Assembly: GCA_027491075.1 (NCBI GenBank)
Contig: JAIXWX010000033.1
Span: 1-64,000 of the forward strand
DNA: 64,000 nucleotides
Reading direction: 5' to 3'
DNA from: Flavobacteriales bacterium
GTDB taxonomy: Bacteria; Bacteroidota; Bacteroidia; Flavobacteriales_D; Sanyastnellaceae
Positions 27,713-36,702 of the stretch are shown here, one piece after another. Position numbers and translations under genes: made by a program. The notes below the pieces were generated by a model. The model saw nothing but the letters and a program-made list of their open reading frames with translations. It ran no database searches and was not told where the DNA came from. How positions within the stretch are numbered: the first letter of the stretch is position 1; each line of letters starts with the position of its first letter.

Positions 27713-28210
27713 TTAGTTAGCGCTGATATCAGCAGCCATTGCTTGGTTCAATGCTTTTTGCTTATCAGAGTCGGAGAGTTTCTCTCTCACCAATTTCTCT
27801 GCAATATCAATAGAAAGAGTAGCTACGCTGTTTTTAAGTTCAGTGATAGCTGCTTTCTTTTGAGTTTCGATTTCTGCTTTGGCGGCAGCAATCATACGAT
27901 CAGCGTCGGCTTGTGTTTTGGCGACTGCTTCAGCGCGCAGCTTCTCAGCCACTGCTTTTGCGTCTTTGAGGATTTGATCCCTTTCTTCGCGCGCCTCTTT
28001 GAGCAGTTGCTCATTGCCAGCTTGCAACTTCTGCATTTCCAAACGTGCGCGGTCCGCTTCATTTAAAGCGTTGGCAATACCCTCTTCACGCTCTTTAAGA
28101 GACTGAACGATGGGCTTCCAAGCGAATTTGGAGAGCAAAAACAAAACGATAAGGAACGATATACTCGCCCAAAAAACTGTACCTACTGATACACTAAGCA
28201 AACCTTCCAT
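27713..28210 (-). CDS. atpF: ATP synthase F0 subunit b
   Basis: A 165-residue peripheral stalk protein with one N-terminal membrane helix (VFWASISFLIVLFLLSKF) followed by a long, charged, right-handed coiled coil rich in Ala, Glu and Lys. Length and layout are usual for the b subunit. Only one b gene is present. Confidence 0.96.
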   Translation of the reverse strand: MEGLLSVSVGTVFWASISFLIVLFLLSKFAWKPIVQSLKEREEGIANALNEADRARLEMQKLQAGNEQLLKEAREERDQILKDAKAVAEKLRAEAVAKTQADADRMIAAAKAEIETQKKAAITELKNSVATLSIDIAEKLVREKLSDSDKQKALNQAMAADISAN

Positions 28211-28246
28211 TTCCTGAGGTTTTCTTTGTTAAAATAGACGTTTCGA

Positions 28247-28492
28247 TTATCCTAGAGCTACGAGCAAGCACACGATCACTGCGAAAAGAGCAACACCTTC
28301 TACAAGTGCAGCAGCTACGATCATGTTAGCACGGAGGTCTCCGGTTGATTCAGGCTGACGAGCCATAGACTCGAGCGCAGTGCCACCGATACGGCCTACA
28401 CCGATACCAGCACCTACTGCAGCTAGACCTGCACCGATACCTGCTAAACCTTGGTTCATCATTGTGTCCAAAAGAACTGTAAGGAATTCCAT
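28247..28492 (-). CDS. atpE: ATP synthase F0 subunit c
   Basis: An 81-residue hairpin of two membrane helices forming the rotor ring. The loop is ARQPE and the ion-carrying carboxylate is the Glu in ALVEGVALFAV. Helix 1 shows GLAAVGAGIGVGRIG without the conserved Gln, and Gly follows the Glu, so the known Na+ signature is not seen and H+ coupling is likely. Confidence 0.97.
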   Translation of the reverse strand: MEFLTVLLDTMMNQGLAGIGAGLAAVGAGIGVGRIGGTALESMARQPESTGDLRANMIVAAALVEGVALFAVIVCLLVALG

Positions 28493-28522
28493 TGTGTTAT
28501 GGTTTTAATTATTGCGTTTTAA

Positions 28523-29749
28523 TTAATGATGTGCTTCTTCGTGATGATGTTCCTGCGTAGCATCTCCAAAATAAAGGGCCGCAAGCAACGTAAATACGTA
28601 AGCCTGCAGGAATGCTACTAAAAGTTCTATAAAGAACATGAACACCATGAAAATTACTGCCCCAATTCCCACGCTATATCCAGCCACTGCACTGCTCTGT
28701 CCAAACAACAATACCAGACCAACAAAGGCCAGGATGATAATGTGACCTGCGGTGATATTGGCAGTAAGACGTATCATCAATACAGTAGGCTTGATGAATA
28801 TGCTGAGAATTTCAATAGGAACAAGGATGAGTTTAATTCCAAACGGAATACCTGGAGGCCAGAATATGTGTCCCCAATAATGGCCGTTTCCAGAAAAAGA
28901 TGTGATCACAAAAACAATCATTGCAAGTACCAAAGTGATACTCATCGTTCCTGTTATGTTGAATCCTCCTAAGAAAGGAATTAGACCCAACAGATTACAC
29001 ATCCAAATAAAGAAGAAAACGGTCAGCAAGAAAGGAACGTAACGATCTGCCTTTTTCTTTCCAATGGAGGGAACTGCAACTTCATTTCTTACGAAAAGAA
29101 TAAATGGCTCTAACAAGTTCTGTAAACCTTTGGGAGCTTGACCCTTTCTCTGCTTGTAGGTTTTTGCCACATTCAGAAATATGATCACCATCAATACTAG
29201 AATGAAGAGCATTCCAGCTACAGACTTGGTGATACTAAAGTCCAGTGCTTTGTGACCATGAGCGGCATGAGTGTCTTCCACAGGAGCAGTTACTACAGCT
29301 AAACTATCCGTTGCATGCGCCGAGCTGTCCACTAGGACTTCGTGACCTACTTGCGCATAGGCCAATGGCTCGTGATGGGCCTGCTCTCCTTCAGAAATGT
29401 AGATTATTTCGTGATGATTCTCATAAGTAGTACCGCTTGATGCTGTGTACGGCTTGAATTGCAACTCACCGTGAGCATCGAACCCATTCCAAAAGTTGCT
29501 AGACATAAACATGTCCAAATGTCCATGGTTATAAATAATAACAGGAAGGGGAATGTAAATACGTCCAACAATATGAATTTGATGTGCATCCGAGATATGG
29601 TGCATGATCATATCTCCCGGGCGGAACTTTTCTTCTCCGGCATGATCAGTACCGCTTGCAACGGCTACAGTCGTACCGAAAACAGACAACAAGCAAATAA
29701 CGAATGTTTTTGCAATGTTGGTTTTAAAATTTTCAAGCAGATTTGGCAT
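28523..29749 (-). CDS. atpB: ATP synthase F0 subunit a
   Basis: A 408-residue stator subunit. The C-terminal half has the membrane helices and the essential Arg in LMIRLTANITAGHI. The N-terminal ~170 residues are a Bacteroidota-type extension with a signal-like helix (VICLLSVFGTTVAVASG) and a His-rich region exposed to the periplasm; the protein also ends in a His-rich tail (EHHHEEAHH). First gene of the operon, downstream of a TACTTTTG promoter. Confidence 0.96.
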   Translation of the reverse strand: MPNLLENFKTNIAKTFVICLLSVFGTTVAVASGTDHAGEEKFRPGDMIMHHISDAHQIHIVGRIYIPLPVIIYNHGHLDMFMSSNFWNGFDAHGELQFKPYTASSGTTYENHHEIIYISEGEQAHHEPLAYAQVGHEVLVDSSAHATDSLAVVTAPVEDTHAAHGHKALDFSITKSVAGMLFILVLMVIIFLNVAKTYKQRKGQAPKGLQNLLEPFILFVRNEVAVPSIGKKKADRYVPFLLTVFFFIWMCNLLGLIPFLGGFNITGTMSITLVLAMIVFVITSFSGNGHYWGHIFWPPGIPFGIKLILVPIEILSIFIKPTVLMIRLTANITAGHIIILAFVGLVLLFGQSSAVAGYSVGIGAVIFMVFMFFIELLVAFLQAYVFTLLAALYFGDATQEHHHEEAHH

Positions 29750-29777
29750 AGCTCTTTACCCCTTTGAAAATGCGCGG

Positions 29778-29785
29778 CAAAAGTA
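29778..29785 (-). promoter_or_regulatory. Promoter -7 element of the atp operon, TACTTTTG
   Basis: A perfect TAnnTTTG on the minus strand, ending 28 nt before the atpB ATG. No exact TTG at -33 is seen. The remaining bases to 30007 hold no gene; only the AIM24 promoter is recognised there. Confidence 0.6.
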
Positions 29786-29953
29786 GGCACGTAATTGATA
29801 GAAAAAAGCATAACGTTAAAAAAATCTTTATTTTTCATAAAAAACCTTTACCAGACAAGGGATTGGAGATAAAAAAAACATATTAACCGCATGTTCATTC
29901 ATGGAATCAGGCAGCCGCCCACTCGAATTGGTATCCACTGGTGTAAGAGTTCT

Positions 29954-29985
29954 TTGATTGAACCAAGGGCTTTAGGCTACCTTTA
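29954..29985 (+). promoter_or_regulatory. Promoter of the AIM24-mnmH-selD run
   Basis: TTG at 29954-29956 (and again at 29958-29960) is followed after 21 (or 17) nt by TACCTTTA at 29978-29985, one mismatch from TAnnTTTG. The AIM24 start is 22 nt further on. Confidence 0.5.
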
Positions 29986-30007
29986 CAGCATTATTTAGGA
30001 AAATATA

Positions 30008-30799
30008 ATGAGAACGAACCATGACATTGATTACCGCATTTTCGGAGAAGAAATGCAGTGTGTAGAAATTGAACTCGATCCACAGGAAACCGTTATTGCT
30101 GAGTCCGGCGCCTTCATGTACATGACCGATGGCGTACAAATGGCCACCATTTTTGGGGATGGTAGCAAATCCAACGGAGGATTTTTCGATAAGCTACTTG
30201 GCGCGGGTAAACGACTTTTAACGGGAGAAAGTCTATTCATGACTGCGTTTACTCATCAGGCCGCAGGAAAGGCAAAAGTCGCTTTTGCTTCTCCGTACCC
30301 CGGAAAAATCATCCCTTTGGACTTATCCCTTTTGGGAGGCAAAATCGTTTGTCAAAAAGATAGTTTCCTTTGCGCAGCAAAAGGGGTTTCCGTTGGCATA
30401 GAATGGCAGCGAAAGCTCGGCACGGGACTTTTTGGAGGTGAAGGCTTTATCATGCAAAAAATCGAAGGTGATGGACTAGCCTTTTGCCATGCGGGCGGAC
30501 ATATCATCGAGCGGGAATTGCAACCTGGTGAAACATTGAGAATCGACACGGGATGCGTTGTTGCATTCACTAGAGAGGTGGATTTTGATGTTCAATTCAT
30601 CGGAGGAATTCGAAATACTTTCTTTGGCGGTGAAGGAGTTTTCTTCGCCGTGTTAAAAGGGCCTGGAAAAGTATGGTTACAAACCCTGCCTATTTCCCGA
30701 TTGGCTTCTCGAGTGCTTTCGTATGGCACAGGAGCTAGAAAAGAAGAAGGAAGCATATTGGGTGGATTGGGCAACTTGCTCGACGGCGATGGTCGATAA
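30008..30799 (+). CDS. TIGR00266/AIM24 family protein
   Basis: A 263-residue all-beta protein of the AIM24 (tubby-like fold) family, recognised from VEIELDPQETVIAESGAFMYM, LTGESLFMTAF, KDSFLCAAKGV and GLFGGEGFIMQKIEGDG. The family has no fixed biochemical role in bacteria. It leads a run of overlapping genes with mnmH (11-nt overlap), selD and a GT-B-like protein. Confidence 0.9.
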   Translation: MRTNHDIDYRIFGEEMQCVEIELDPQETVIAESGAFMYMTDGVQMATIFGDGSKSNGGFFDKLLGAGKRLLTGESLFMTAFTHQAAGKAKVAFASPYPGKIIPLDLSLLGGKIVCQKDSFLCAAKGVSVGIEWQRKLGTGLFGGEGFIMQKIEGDGLAFCHAGGHIIERELQPGETLRIDTGCVVAFTREVDFDVQFIGGIRNTFFGGEGVFFAVLKGPGKVWLQTLPISRLASRVLSYGTGARKEEGSILGGLGNLLDGDGR

Positions 30800-31850
30800 A
30801 TCATATAAAATAAATACTTCAGAATTTTTAGAGCTCGCTTCAGAAGCGGGCTCTTGCATTTTTGATGTGCGAAGTGAGTCTGAATTCGTTCAAGGACATA
30901 TTCCAAATTCCATTTCTCTTCCTCTTCTCAACAACGAGCAGCGCCAAAAAATTGGTCTGTGCTATAAAACGGATGGACAGCAAGCGGCTGTCGATCTCGG
31001 GTTTCAGCTGGTTGGACCTTCCTTTTACAACATTATCCAGCGCGCACGCCAGTTGTCCAACAATAAAAAAATACTTCTTTATTGTTGGCGTGGTGGATTG
31101 CGGAGCAACATTATGACTTGGCTTTTGCGGACGGCCGGTCTCGAAGTCTACCTGCTCGAAGGCGGCTACAAGTCATTTCGAAAAGCGGCACTCGAATGCT
31201 ACTCCCAACAACGAAACTACCTTTGTCTCTCGGGGAAAACGGGCACAGGAAAAACACAGCTATTGGAAAAGCTGAAAGAAAATGGTCAAGAAATTCTTCA
31301 TTTAGAAGCATTGGCCTCTCATAAAGGCTCGGCGTTTGGAGGCATAGAAATGCCTGATCAGCCAACGCAAGAACAATTCGAAAACAATATTGCAGATATA
31401 CTTCTAAGGATACCGACCAATCATTCGGTTTGGTTTGAACATGAGAGCAGAATGATCGGAAAAGTGCGGATTCCAGACGCTCTTTATGACAAACTTTGTG
31501 AAAGCGCCGTTGTAGAAATTCAAATGGATCGCACACTTCGGATCGAGAGAATACTCTCCGAGTATGGACACTTCAACAAAGACATTCTCAAGGAAAAAAC
31601 TCTGATTCTTCAGAAAAGAATGGGTCCGGAACAAAATAAGAATGCACTTATATGCCTTGAAGAAGGCGACACGCATGGCTGGGCTGCAACACTTTTAGAA
31701 TACTACGACAAAGCTTATACCTTCTCTAATGAGCGCGAAGGAAAAAGATCGAAAATGGAACTTGAATACAATGGCAACAATCAAAAAGAAGTGATGGAGC
31801 AACTGCTTATCTTCGCCTCTCATCAAGACTATGGAAGAAGCAAATATTAA
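30789..31850 (+). CDS. mnmH: tRNA 2-selenouridine synthase
   Basis: A 353-residue enzyme that replaces sulfur with selenium at the tRNA wobble 2-thiouridine, via geranylated intermediate, using selenophosphate. The N-terminal rhodanese domain has FDVRSESEFVQGHIPNS and the active-site LYCWRGGLRS. The C-terminal part has a P-loop (SGKTGTGKT). The track start (30723) runs deep into the AIM24 gene; the ATG at 30789 (MVDKSYKI) is preferred. Its partner selD follows with a 20-nt overlap. Confidence 0.93.
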   Translation: MVDKSYKINTSEFLELASEAGSCIFDVRSESEFVQGHIPNSISLPLLNNEQRQKIGLCYKTDGQQAAVDLGFQLVGPSFYNIIQRARQLSNNKKILLYCWRGGLRSNIMTWLLRTAGLEVYLLEGGYKSFRKAALECYSQQRNYLCLSGKTGTGKTQLLEKLKENGQEILHLEALASHKGSAFGGIEMPDQPTQEQFENNIADILLRIPTNHSVWFEHESRMIGKVRIPDALYDKLCESAVVEIQMDRTLRIERILSEYGHFNKDILKEKTLILQKRMGPEQNKNALICLEEGDTHGWAATLLEYYDKAYTFSNEREGKRSKMELEYNGNNQKEVMEQLLIFASHQDYGRSKY

Positions 31851-32877
31851 GTTAACCTCTTTCAGTAAAGGAAGCGGGTGCGGGTGTAAAGTAGCTTCGG
31901 ATGTGCTCAAGAGAATACTTCACAGCACAGAAGAGCTTCCGACTCCCTCTTCGTTACTAATTGGCAACGAGCACAGCGATGATGCAGCGGTGTTACAAAT
32001 CAATGAGCAAGAATGCCTGATCAGTACCACCGACTTTTTTACACCCATCGTTGACGATCCTTATGATTATGGAAAGATTGCAGCAACCAATGCGTTGAGC
32101 GATGTATATGCAATGGGAGGAAAACCTGTACTAGCCTTAGCTGTTCTTGCCTGGCCAACTGACAAGCTAAGTCCAGAAATTGCTTCCAGAGTTTTGGAAG
32201 GCGCTCGCTTTATATGCAGGATGGCGGGTATTGCCCTCGCGGGCGGCCATACCATTGAATCCACCGAGCCTATATTCGGCTTAGCGGTGAATGGCTTGAT
32301 TCACCCGAAGCACATCAAACGAAACAATACTCCGAAAGAAGGCGATTTGTTATTCTTGACCAAACCTCTCGGAGCAGGAATATTTAGCGCTGCATTAAAA
32401 AAGAACATACTTAAGTCAAATGACTACGATACCATGTTGCGATACATGTGCCGCCTGAATGATGTTGGTTCAGCATTGGGTGAGCTAAAAGGTGTAAGCG
32501 CTATGACAGACATTACAGGTTTTGGCTTATTGGGTCACCTCGCAGAAATGCGGGGAGAAAATAAATTAAGTGCGCGAATTTACTTCGACAGAATGCCTCT
32601 TTATCCGGGGCTACAGAAGTACTTGGATCAATTTGTTTATCCTGACATTACTACCAAAAACTTCAATGCAATATCATCCAAGACAAGTACATTGAATGCT
32701 ACTCAACTCTTCACCTTGTGCGATCCTCAAACTTCTGGAGGGCTTTTAGTCAGCCTCCAACCTGCTGAGTTCGAAAAATACAGACAGATAGTTCAGGATT
32801 ACAACTTAGGAGATTTTGCACTCACTCCTATTGGTGAGTGGTCCAAATCAGGTTCCAAACCAATAGAAATTCAATAA
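31831..32877 (+). CDS. selD: Selenide, water dikinase (selenophosphate synthetase)
   Basis: A 348-residue enzyme making selenophosphate from selenide and ATP. The active-site loop is SGCGCK, so it is the Cys form with no selenocysteine needed. DDAAVL, ITTDFFTPIVDDPYDYGKIAATNALSDVYAMGG and CDPQTSGGLLVS are standard family motifs. It supplies MnmH encoded just upstream. No selA, selB or tRNA-Sec is seen in this window. The TAATG at its end starts the next gene. Confidence 0.96.
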   Translation: MEEANIKLTSFSKGSGCGCKVASDVLKRILHSTEELPTPSSLLIGNEHSDDAAVLQINEQECLISTTDFFTPIVDDPYDYGKIAATNALSDVYAMGGKPVLALAVLAWPTDKLSPEIASRVLEGARFICRMAGIALAGGHTIESTEPIFGLAVNGLIHPKHIKRNNTPKEGDLLFLTKPLGAGIFSAALKKNILKSNDYDTMLRYMCRLNDVGSALGELKGVSAMTDITGFGLLGHLAEMRGENKLSARIYFDRMPLYPGLQKYLDQFVYPDITTKNFNAISSKTSTLNATQLFTLCDPQTSGGLLVSLQPAEFEKYRQIVQDYNLGDFALTPIGEWSKSGSKPIEIQ

Positions 32878-34247
32878 TGGCTTCACACAGCTTCGATGAA
32901 CTTAATAAACATGTTCGGGATCGTTTGATTCACACTGATTGTTATATTGGGGAGAATCATAGCTTCTTCAAGATTTTTCAGCATGGTGTGGTCTACGATA
33001 AGAATAAATCTAAAAACAAAACATTTCGGACATATTTTCATCTTCCGCTTTGGATCCAACAATTGTATTGGTTTTTACGTGCGCTAAAATTTATTTCTAA
33101 GAAAAAAGTACTTCTTAAAAATTACTTGTTGTTGGACCCTGGAAGAGGCATTTCCGCTGACTCTGGAGTCGTAAGTAAATCATATTTCTTCCATAAAATA
33201 AAATCAACAAAACCGAATGATCATTCTGTAATTTTTATAGAAAAAGAAAAAAAGCAACACATTACCCATGACGCGGCTTGGAGTGAGATCAATGGGATGC
33301 ATCTTTTCATGACTACCAAAGAGAAAAAGATGTTTGGTCAAGTCGCTAAAGTTGCTAAACAACTCATAGATTCCAATTACTTTTCAAGTTCAGAGAAGGC
33401 TTACATCTTAAGCGCGCTGCATAACTTTTTTCACACCTACCGACAATACAGTTTTATTCTTGAAGGAAATGATGTTAAACGGTGCTACTTCATAGCGCAC
33501 TATCACAATGAGGGAATCATAGCGGCATTAAAAGACCACGGAATAGAAGCCATAGAACTTCAGCACGGGCTTATCAGCACCAACGATCTGTACTACGTGT
33601 ATGATTCATCACTGAAAGATAAATTGAAAAATGGATTTTTCCCAGATAGAATCATTGTATTCGGTCCATATTGGAAGAGCGTGCTTTTACAAGGCTGTGA
33701 GTTCGATGAAAATCAGATTGCCATTGGAGGAAATTTTGTTCTTTCTCCCGACATGCCACCATCCAGTTTCTTAGAGAAGAAAAACATCGTCTTGGTTGCT
33801 GCCCAAAAAAAAATGAGTTCCGTTTACGCCGAACTTCTAGAAACGCTGCAAAGACATCTTCAAAAACATCCAGAATGGGAATTGGTTGTGAAACTTCATC
33901 CTTTAGAGCAAGAGTTGGAGTTGTATGAATCATGCATCAAAACCCCTTCTCGAATCGCTCCATTGGAGAGCAGTATTTCAGAGTGGTTGACCTTATCAAA
34001 GATTCAGATCTCCGTTTATAGCACCACTTTTTATGATGCCGCGGGTTATGAAATCATGAATTTTGCATGGCAAAAAAAAGGACTGGGAAGCGATTATGCT
34101 TTGTCAATGGTAGAAAGTCGCATCGCAGAAGGCTGGGAACCAGACGAAGATCCAATTGCACTTTATAACAAGAAAATCAGTGAAGGATACTCCTTTCCTC
34201 AACGGACTGATATTTATGCGGCCTTCAACCCCCTTGTTTTTGAGTAG
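32877..34247 (+). CDS. GT-B-like protein, possible polysaccharide transferase
   Basis: A 456-residue cytoplasmic protein starting at ATG 32877, which overlaps the selD stop (TAATG). The C-terminal half looks like a GT-B Rossmann domain as in capsule or CDP-glycerol transferases: YFIAHYHNEGIIAALKDHGIEAIELQHGLIS, PDRIIVFGPYWKSVL, ELVVKLHPLEQE, then ISVYSTTFYDAAGY. The His in QHG and KxHP are typical of that group. The N-terminal half is not recognised. Substrate unknown; family placement is inference. Why it sits with selD is unclear. Confidence 0.65.
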   Translation: MASHSFDELNKHVRDRLIHTDCYIGENHSFFKIFQHGVVYDKNKSKNKTFRTYFHLPLWIQQLYWFLRALKFISKKKVLLKNYLLLDPGRGISADSGVVSKSYFFHKIKSTKPNDHSVIFIEKEKKQHITHDAAWSEINGMHLFMTTKEKKMFGQVAKVAKQLIDSNYFSSSEKAYILSALHNFFHTYRQYSFILEGNDVKRCYFIAHYHNEGIIAALKDHGIEAIELQHGLISTNDLYYVYDSSLKDKLKNGFFPDRIIVFGPYWKSVLLQGCEFDENQIAIGGNFVLSPDMPPSSFLEKKNIVLVAAQKKMSSVYAELLETLQRHLQKHPEWELVVKLHPLEQELELYESCIKTPSRIAPLESSISEWLTLSKIQISVYSTTFYDAAGYEIMNFAWQKKGLGSDYALSMVESRIAEGWEPDEDPIALYNKKISEGYSFPQRTDIYAAFNPLVFE

Positions 34248-34274
34248 GTTGCTCTGTTTAAGTCGATTTTTTCT

Positions 34275-34282
34275 TATATTTG
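34275..34282 (+). promoter_or_regulatory. Promoter -7 element TATATTTG
   Basis: A perfect TAnnTTTG match ending 21 nt before the ATG at 34304; a TTG at 34249-34251 lies 23 nt upstream. Confidence 0.55.
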
Positions 34283-34303
34283 GAGTCCTTAATTGTTCAG
34301 AGC

Positions 34304-36103
34304 ATGAAATCACTTTACAGTATATTCATATTCTTATTTTTCGTTTCGTCCGCTGCATGGAGCCAAGGCACTTCTGGAACCGCAACATTGATTACTCCAA
34401 CAGCCTATTTCGACGCTACGCCGACCGTACCAACATTGACTACTTACAGCTTGGTAAGCTCCAGCGCACAGGTTTTTCCATCGTGTGCGGGAAGTCAAAC
34501 CGTATATTGGTTAAGATTTAACATTCCACTTCCAACCTTGATCGAGGACCAAACGAGAGCAGTGAAAATCACCGTGAATCCAACTGGCTTTACACCGGTA
34601 ATTGACTTCTTCGACAGTTCTGTTACGTGGAGGGAATGCGTAACTGGTAATATCCTACGTACCAATGCCACTACCAATACCATCTCACACGGGGTAAACT
34701 ATTTTGTACGCATTAGTTCCACAACCCCTGCAGCGGGAGCTTCATTTCAAATAGGCATAGAATGGTATCCAGTAGCGGTTCTCAGAGACAGCAACAGTCC
34801 ATTTCCTTTTGGGGATACGGACGGGTATAATTTCTGCGATCCCATTCGCCGAAACAACCTGCCTGCTTCCATACAGGCGCACCGCTGGCACTTTACCCCA
34901 GTTACTACACCCAATTCAGGCTCTTGCACTTTCTTGCAGAATGGAAATACGACGCTCACTCCTTCCATTACCTCTTTGAACTGCATTTGTTATGGCATTA
35001 CATACAACGTGCAGGCGGAAGTACAGGTAGACAATCATTGGTGCGGCATTGGCCCCCCAAGACCCTTGACGATGCAAGCTGGACCTACGACGAATATTAT
35101 TACTGCTACAAACTCGATACTGCCAATGTCTGGGCAAATCCAAGCCAGCAACAACTGTAGCGGTGCCTCCTATCAATGGGAATTTTCTTCTCAAAACGGA
35201 ACCACATTAACAGCCACCACGACTTCTCCTGCAGTGATTTTAGAGAACGTGCCTTGTATTCGATTCAACCGCATTTATCAAGTGCGAGTGCGTGTTACAC
35301 AGTGCAATACTGTTGGCCCTTGGTGCGGAATAGCAGGTGCCAACTCTGCTCCGTTGATTCTATTCACACAGCAAATCCCAGTAATTCCAGTACCGGATTT
35401 CAACGGCACCCCCAACGACTTCTGTTGGGCTCAACGAACAACTTCAGCATTTGTGGATGTCGATTTCTACCCTGGAGTTTCCAATTACATCTTCCAGTTT
35501 ACCCGCGTGCAAGGGTCATCACCATTCACTCCAATAGCGAATCCAAAAATTGTATACTCTACCACTTCGGGTTGTCTGTTGAGCTTCGCACAAGTTTCTA
35601 CAAATTCGTATTTTAGAATAGGGATAAAAGCAGGGATCGGATATTCGAGCACGGGTGCAGTTTCCAACCCCTTAAATTGCCCAGAGCCACAACAAAGCGG
35701 TGACTGGTGTCCTTGGTGTTATTTCTCCACTTCACCAGCGCCCGCGCCTATTCAATCTATGGCCTTAGCTCCAAATGAATTTATCCGCAACCCAGATGAT
35801 ACAGAAGCTACCATCAGAGAAGAAATCATCGCTGAAGATGGTACCTCCATTGAAGTCTACGGAAGAGGTGATCAGCGCTACTTGTTAATGGATCTTCAAG
35901 AAAAAACACTCTCCAATAATGCCATGTTGCAACTCTATAACTTAAATGGTCAAATGGTTTTCGATCATTATATGGGCGGTGTTGAAGGAGTAAGTGCACT
36001 GCAGATAGAACTGCCAGCCTACCTTCCAACAGGAGTCTATGTAGCCAAGATCGCTGCAGAGAACACCATCAAAACACACAAGTTTTTCTTGCCAAGAGAT
36101 TAA
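34304..36103 (+). CDS. T9SS type A cargo, Cys-rich beta protein
   Basis: A 599-residue secreted protein from ATG 34304 (signal peptide MKSLYSIFIFLFFVSSAAWSQ; the track start adds 8 residues). It contains repeated Cys-rich beta segments. One has GASYQWEFSSQNG and RIYQVRVRVTQCN, resembling the WEF/YRVRVRP module of the giant proteins at 48 and 53 kb. The C-terminus is a type A sorting domain (LQLYNLNGQMVFDH, LPTGVYVAKI, THKFFL). No enzymatic motif. It converges on rnhB with overlapping stop codons. Confidence 0.82.
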   Translation: MKSLYSIFIFLFFVSSAAWSQGTSGTATLITPTAYFDATPTVPTLTTYSLVSSSAQVFPSCAGSQTVYWLRFNIPLPTLIEDQTRAVKITVNPTGFTPVIDFFDSSVTWRECVTGNILRTNATTNTISHGVNYFVRISSTTPAAGASFQIGIEWYPVAVLRDSNSPFPFGDTDGYNFCDPIRRNNLPASIQAHRWHFTPVTTPNSGSCTFLQNGNTTLTPSITSLNCICYGITYNVQAEVQVDNHWCGIGPPRPLTMQAGPTTNIITATNSILPMSGQIQASNNCSGASYQWEFSSQNGTTLTATTTSPAVILENVPCIRFNRIYQVRVRVTQCNTVGPWCGIAGANSAPLILFTQQIPVIPVPDFNGTPNDFCWAQRTTSAFVDVDFYPGVSNYIFQFTRVQGSSPFTPIANPKIVYSTTSGCLLSFAQVSTNSYFRIGIKAGIGYSSTGAVSNPLNCPEPQQSGDWCPWCYFSTSPAPAPIQSMALAPNEFIRNPDDTEATIREEIIAEDGTSIEVYGRGDQRYLLMDLQEKTLSNNAMLQLYNLNGQMVFDHYMGGVEGVSALQIELPAYLPTGVYVAKIAAENTIKTHKFFLPRD

Positions 36104-36702
36104 AATTCCAAGGATAATTGATCCGGCACCAGTGTAAAAGTCATTCGATGATGAACACAAGGGCCGGATTTTTTTATGGCCAATCGATGGTCTTTTGTTG
36201 GATAACCTTTGTTTTTATTCCAACAATACTCTGGAAACTCTTCATGCAACTTCATCATCCATTCATCGCGGTGTGTCTTAGCCAATACCGAAGCGGCTGC
36301 AATATTCATGAATCGGCCATCTCCCTTGATGGCGCATGCATGAGAAATACCAGGATATGGATGAAAAGCATTCCCGTCTATGGCGATGAACTCTGGTCTA
36401 ATCTTCAACTGGTCAAGTGCGCGATGCATTCCTAAAAAGGACGCATTGCGAATGTTGATTTCTTCGATTTCCCTTGGCGTGATGAATGAGACGGCCCAGG
36501 CAATTGCCTCCTGTTCGATGATGGGGCGCAATAAGTTCCTGTGCTTCTCTGTCATCTTCTTAGAATCGTTGAGCAGAGGGTGTGTAAAATCAGATGGCAA
36601 TATGACCGCGGCAGCTACAACCGGACCTGCCAAGCAGCCACGGCCCGCTTCATCACAGCCGGCCTCTAGCGATACATCAGAGAATTGTCGTTGAAGATAC
36701 AT
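36100..36702 (-). CDS. rnhB: Ribonuclease HII
   Basis: A 200-residue enzyme cutting the RNA strand of RNA-DNA hybrids and single ribonucleotides. EAGCDEAGRGCLAGPVVAAAVIL carries the first catalytic acids (Asp and Glu), and FIAIDGNAFHP and SVLAKTHRDEWM the others. It starts directly after the glycosyltransferase stop (36703) and is probably co-transcribed with it. Confidence 0.96.
   Translation of the reverse strand: MYLQRQFSDVSLEAGCDEAGRGCLAGPVVAAAVILPSDFTHPLLNDSKKMTEKHRNLLRPIIEQEAIAWAVSFITPREIEEINIRNASFLGMHRALDQLKIRPEFIAIDGNAFHPYPGISHACAIKGDGRFMNIAAASVLAKTHRDEWMMKLHEEFPEYCWNKNKGYPTKDHRLAIKKSGPCVHHRMTFTLVPDQLSLEF

Noticed and set aside
28247-28492. Na+-type ATP synthase c ring
   Set aside because: Helix 1 lacks the conserved Gln and the residue after the key Glu is Gly, so the known Na+ ligands are not present.
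31831-32877. Selenocysteine in SelD
   Set aside because: The active-site position is encoded as Cys (SGCGCK) and there is no in-frame TGA.
35176-35616. 146-residue plus-strand ORF inside the T9SS cargo gene at 34304
   Set aside because: It lies in another frame of a well-supported gene, has Cys/Ser/Phe-rich non-protein-like composition and no recognisable domain.
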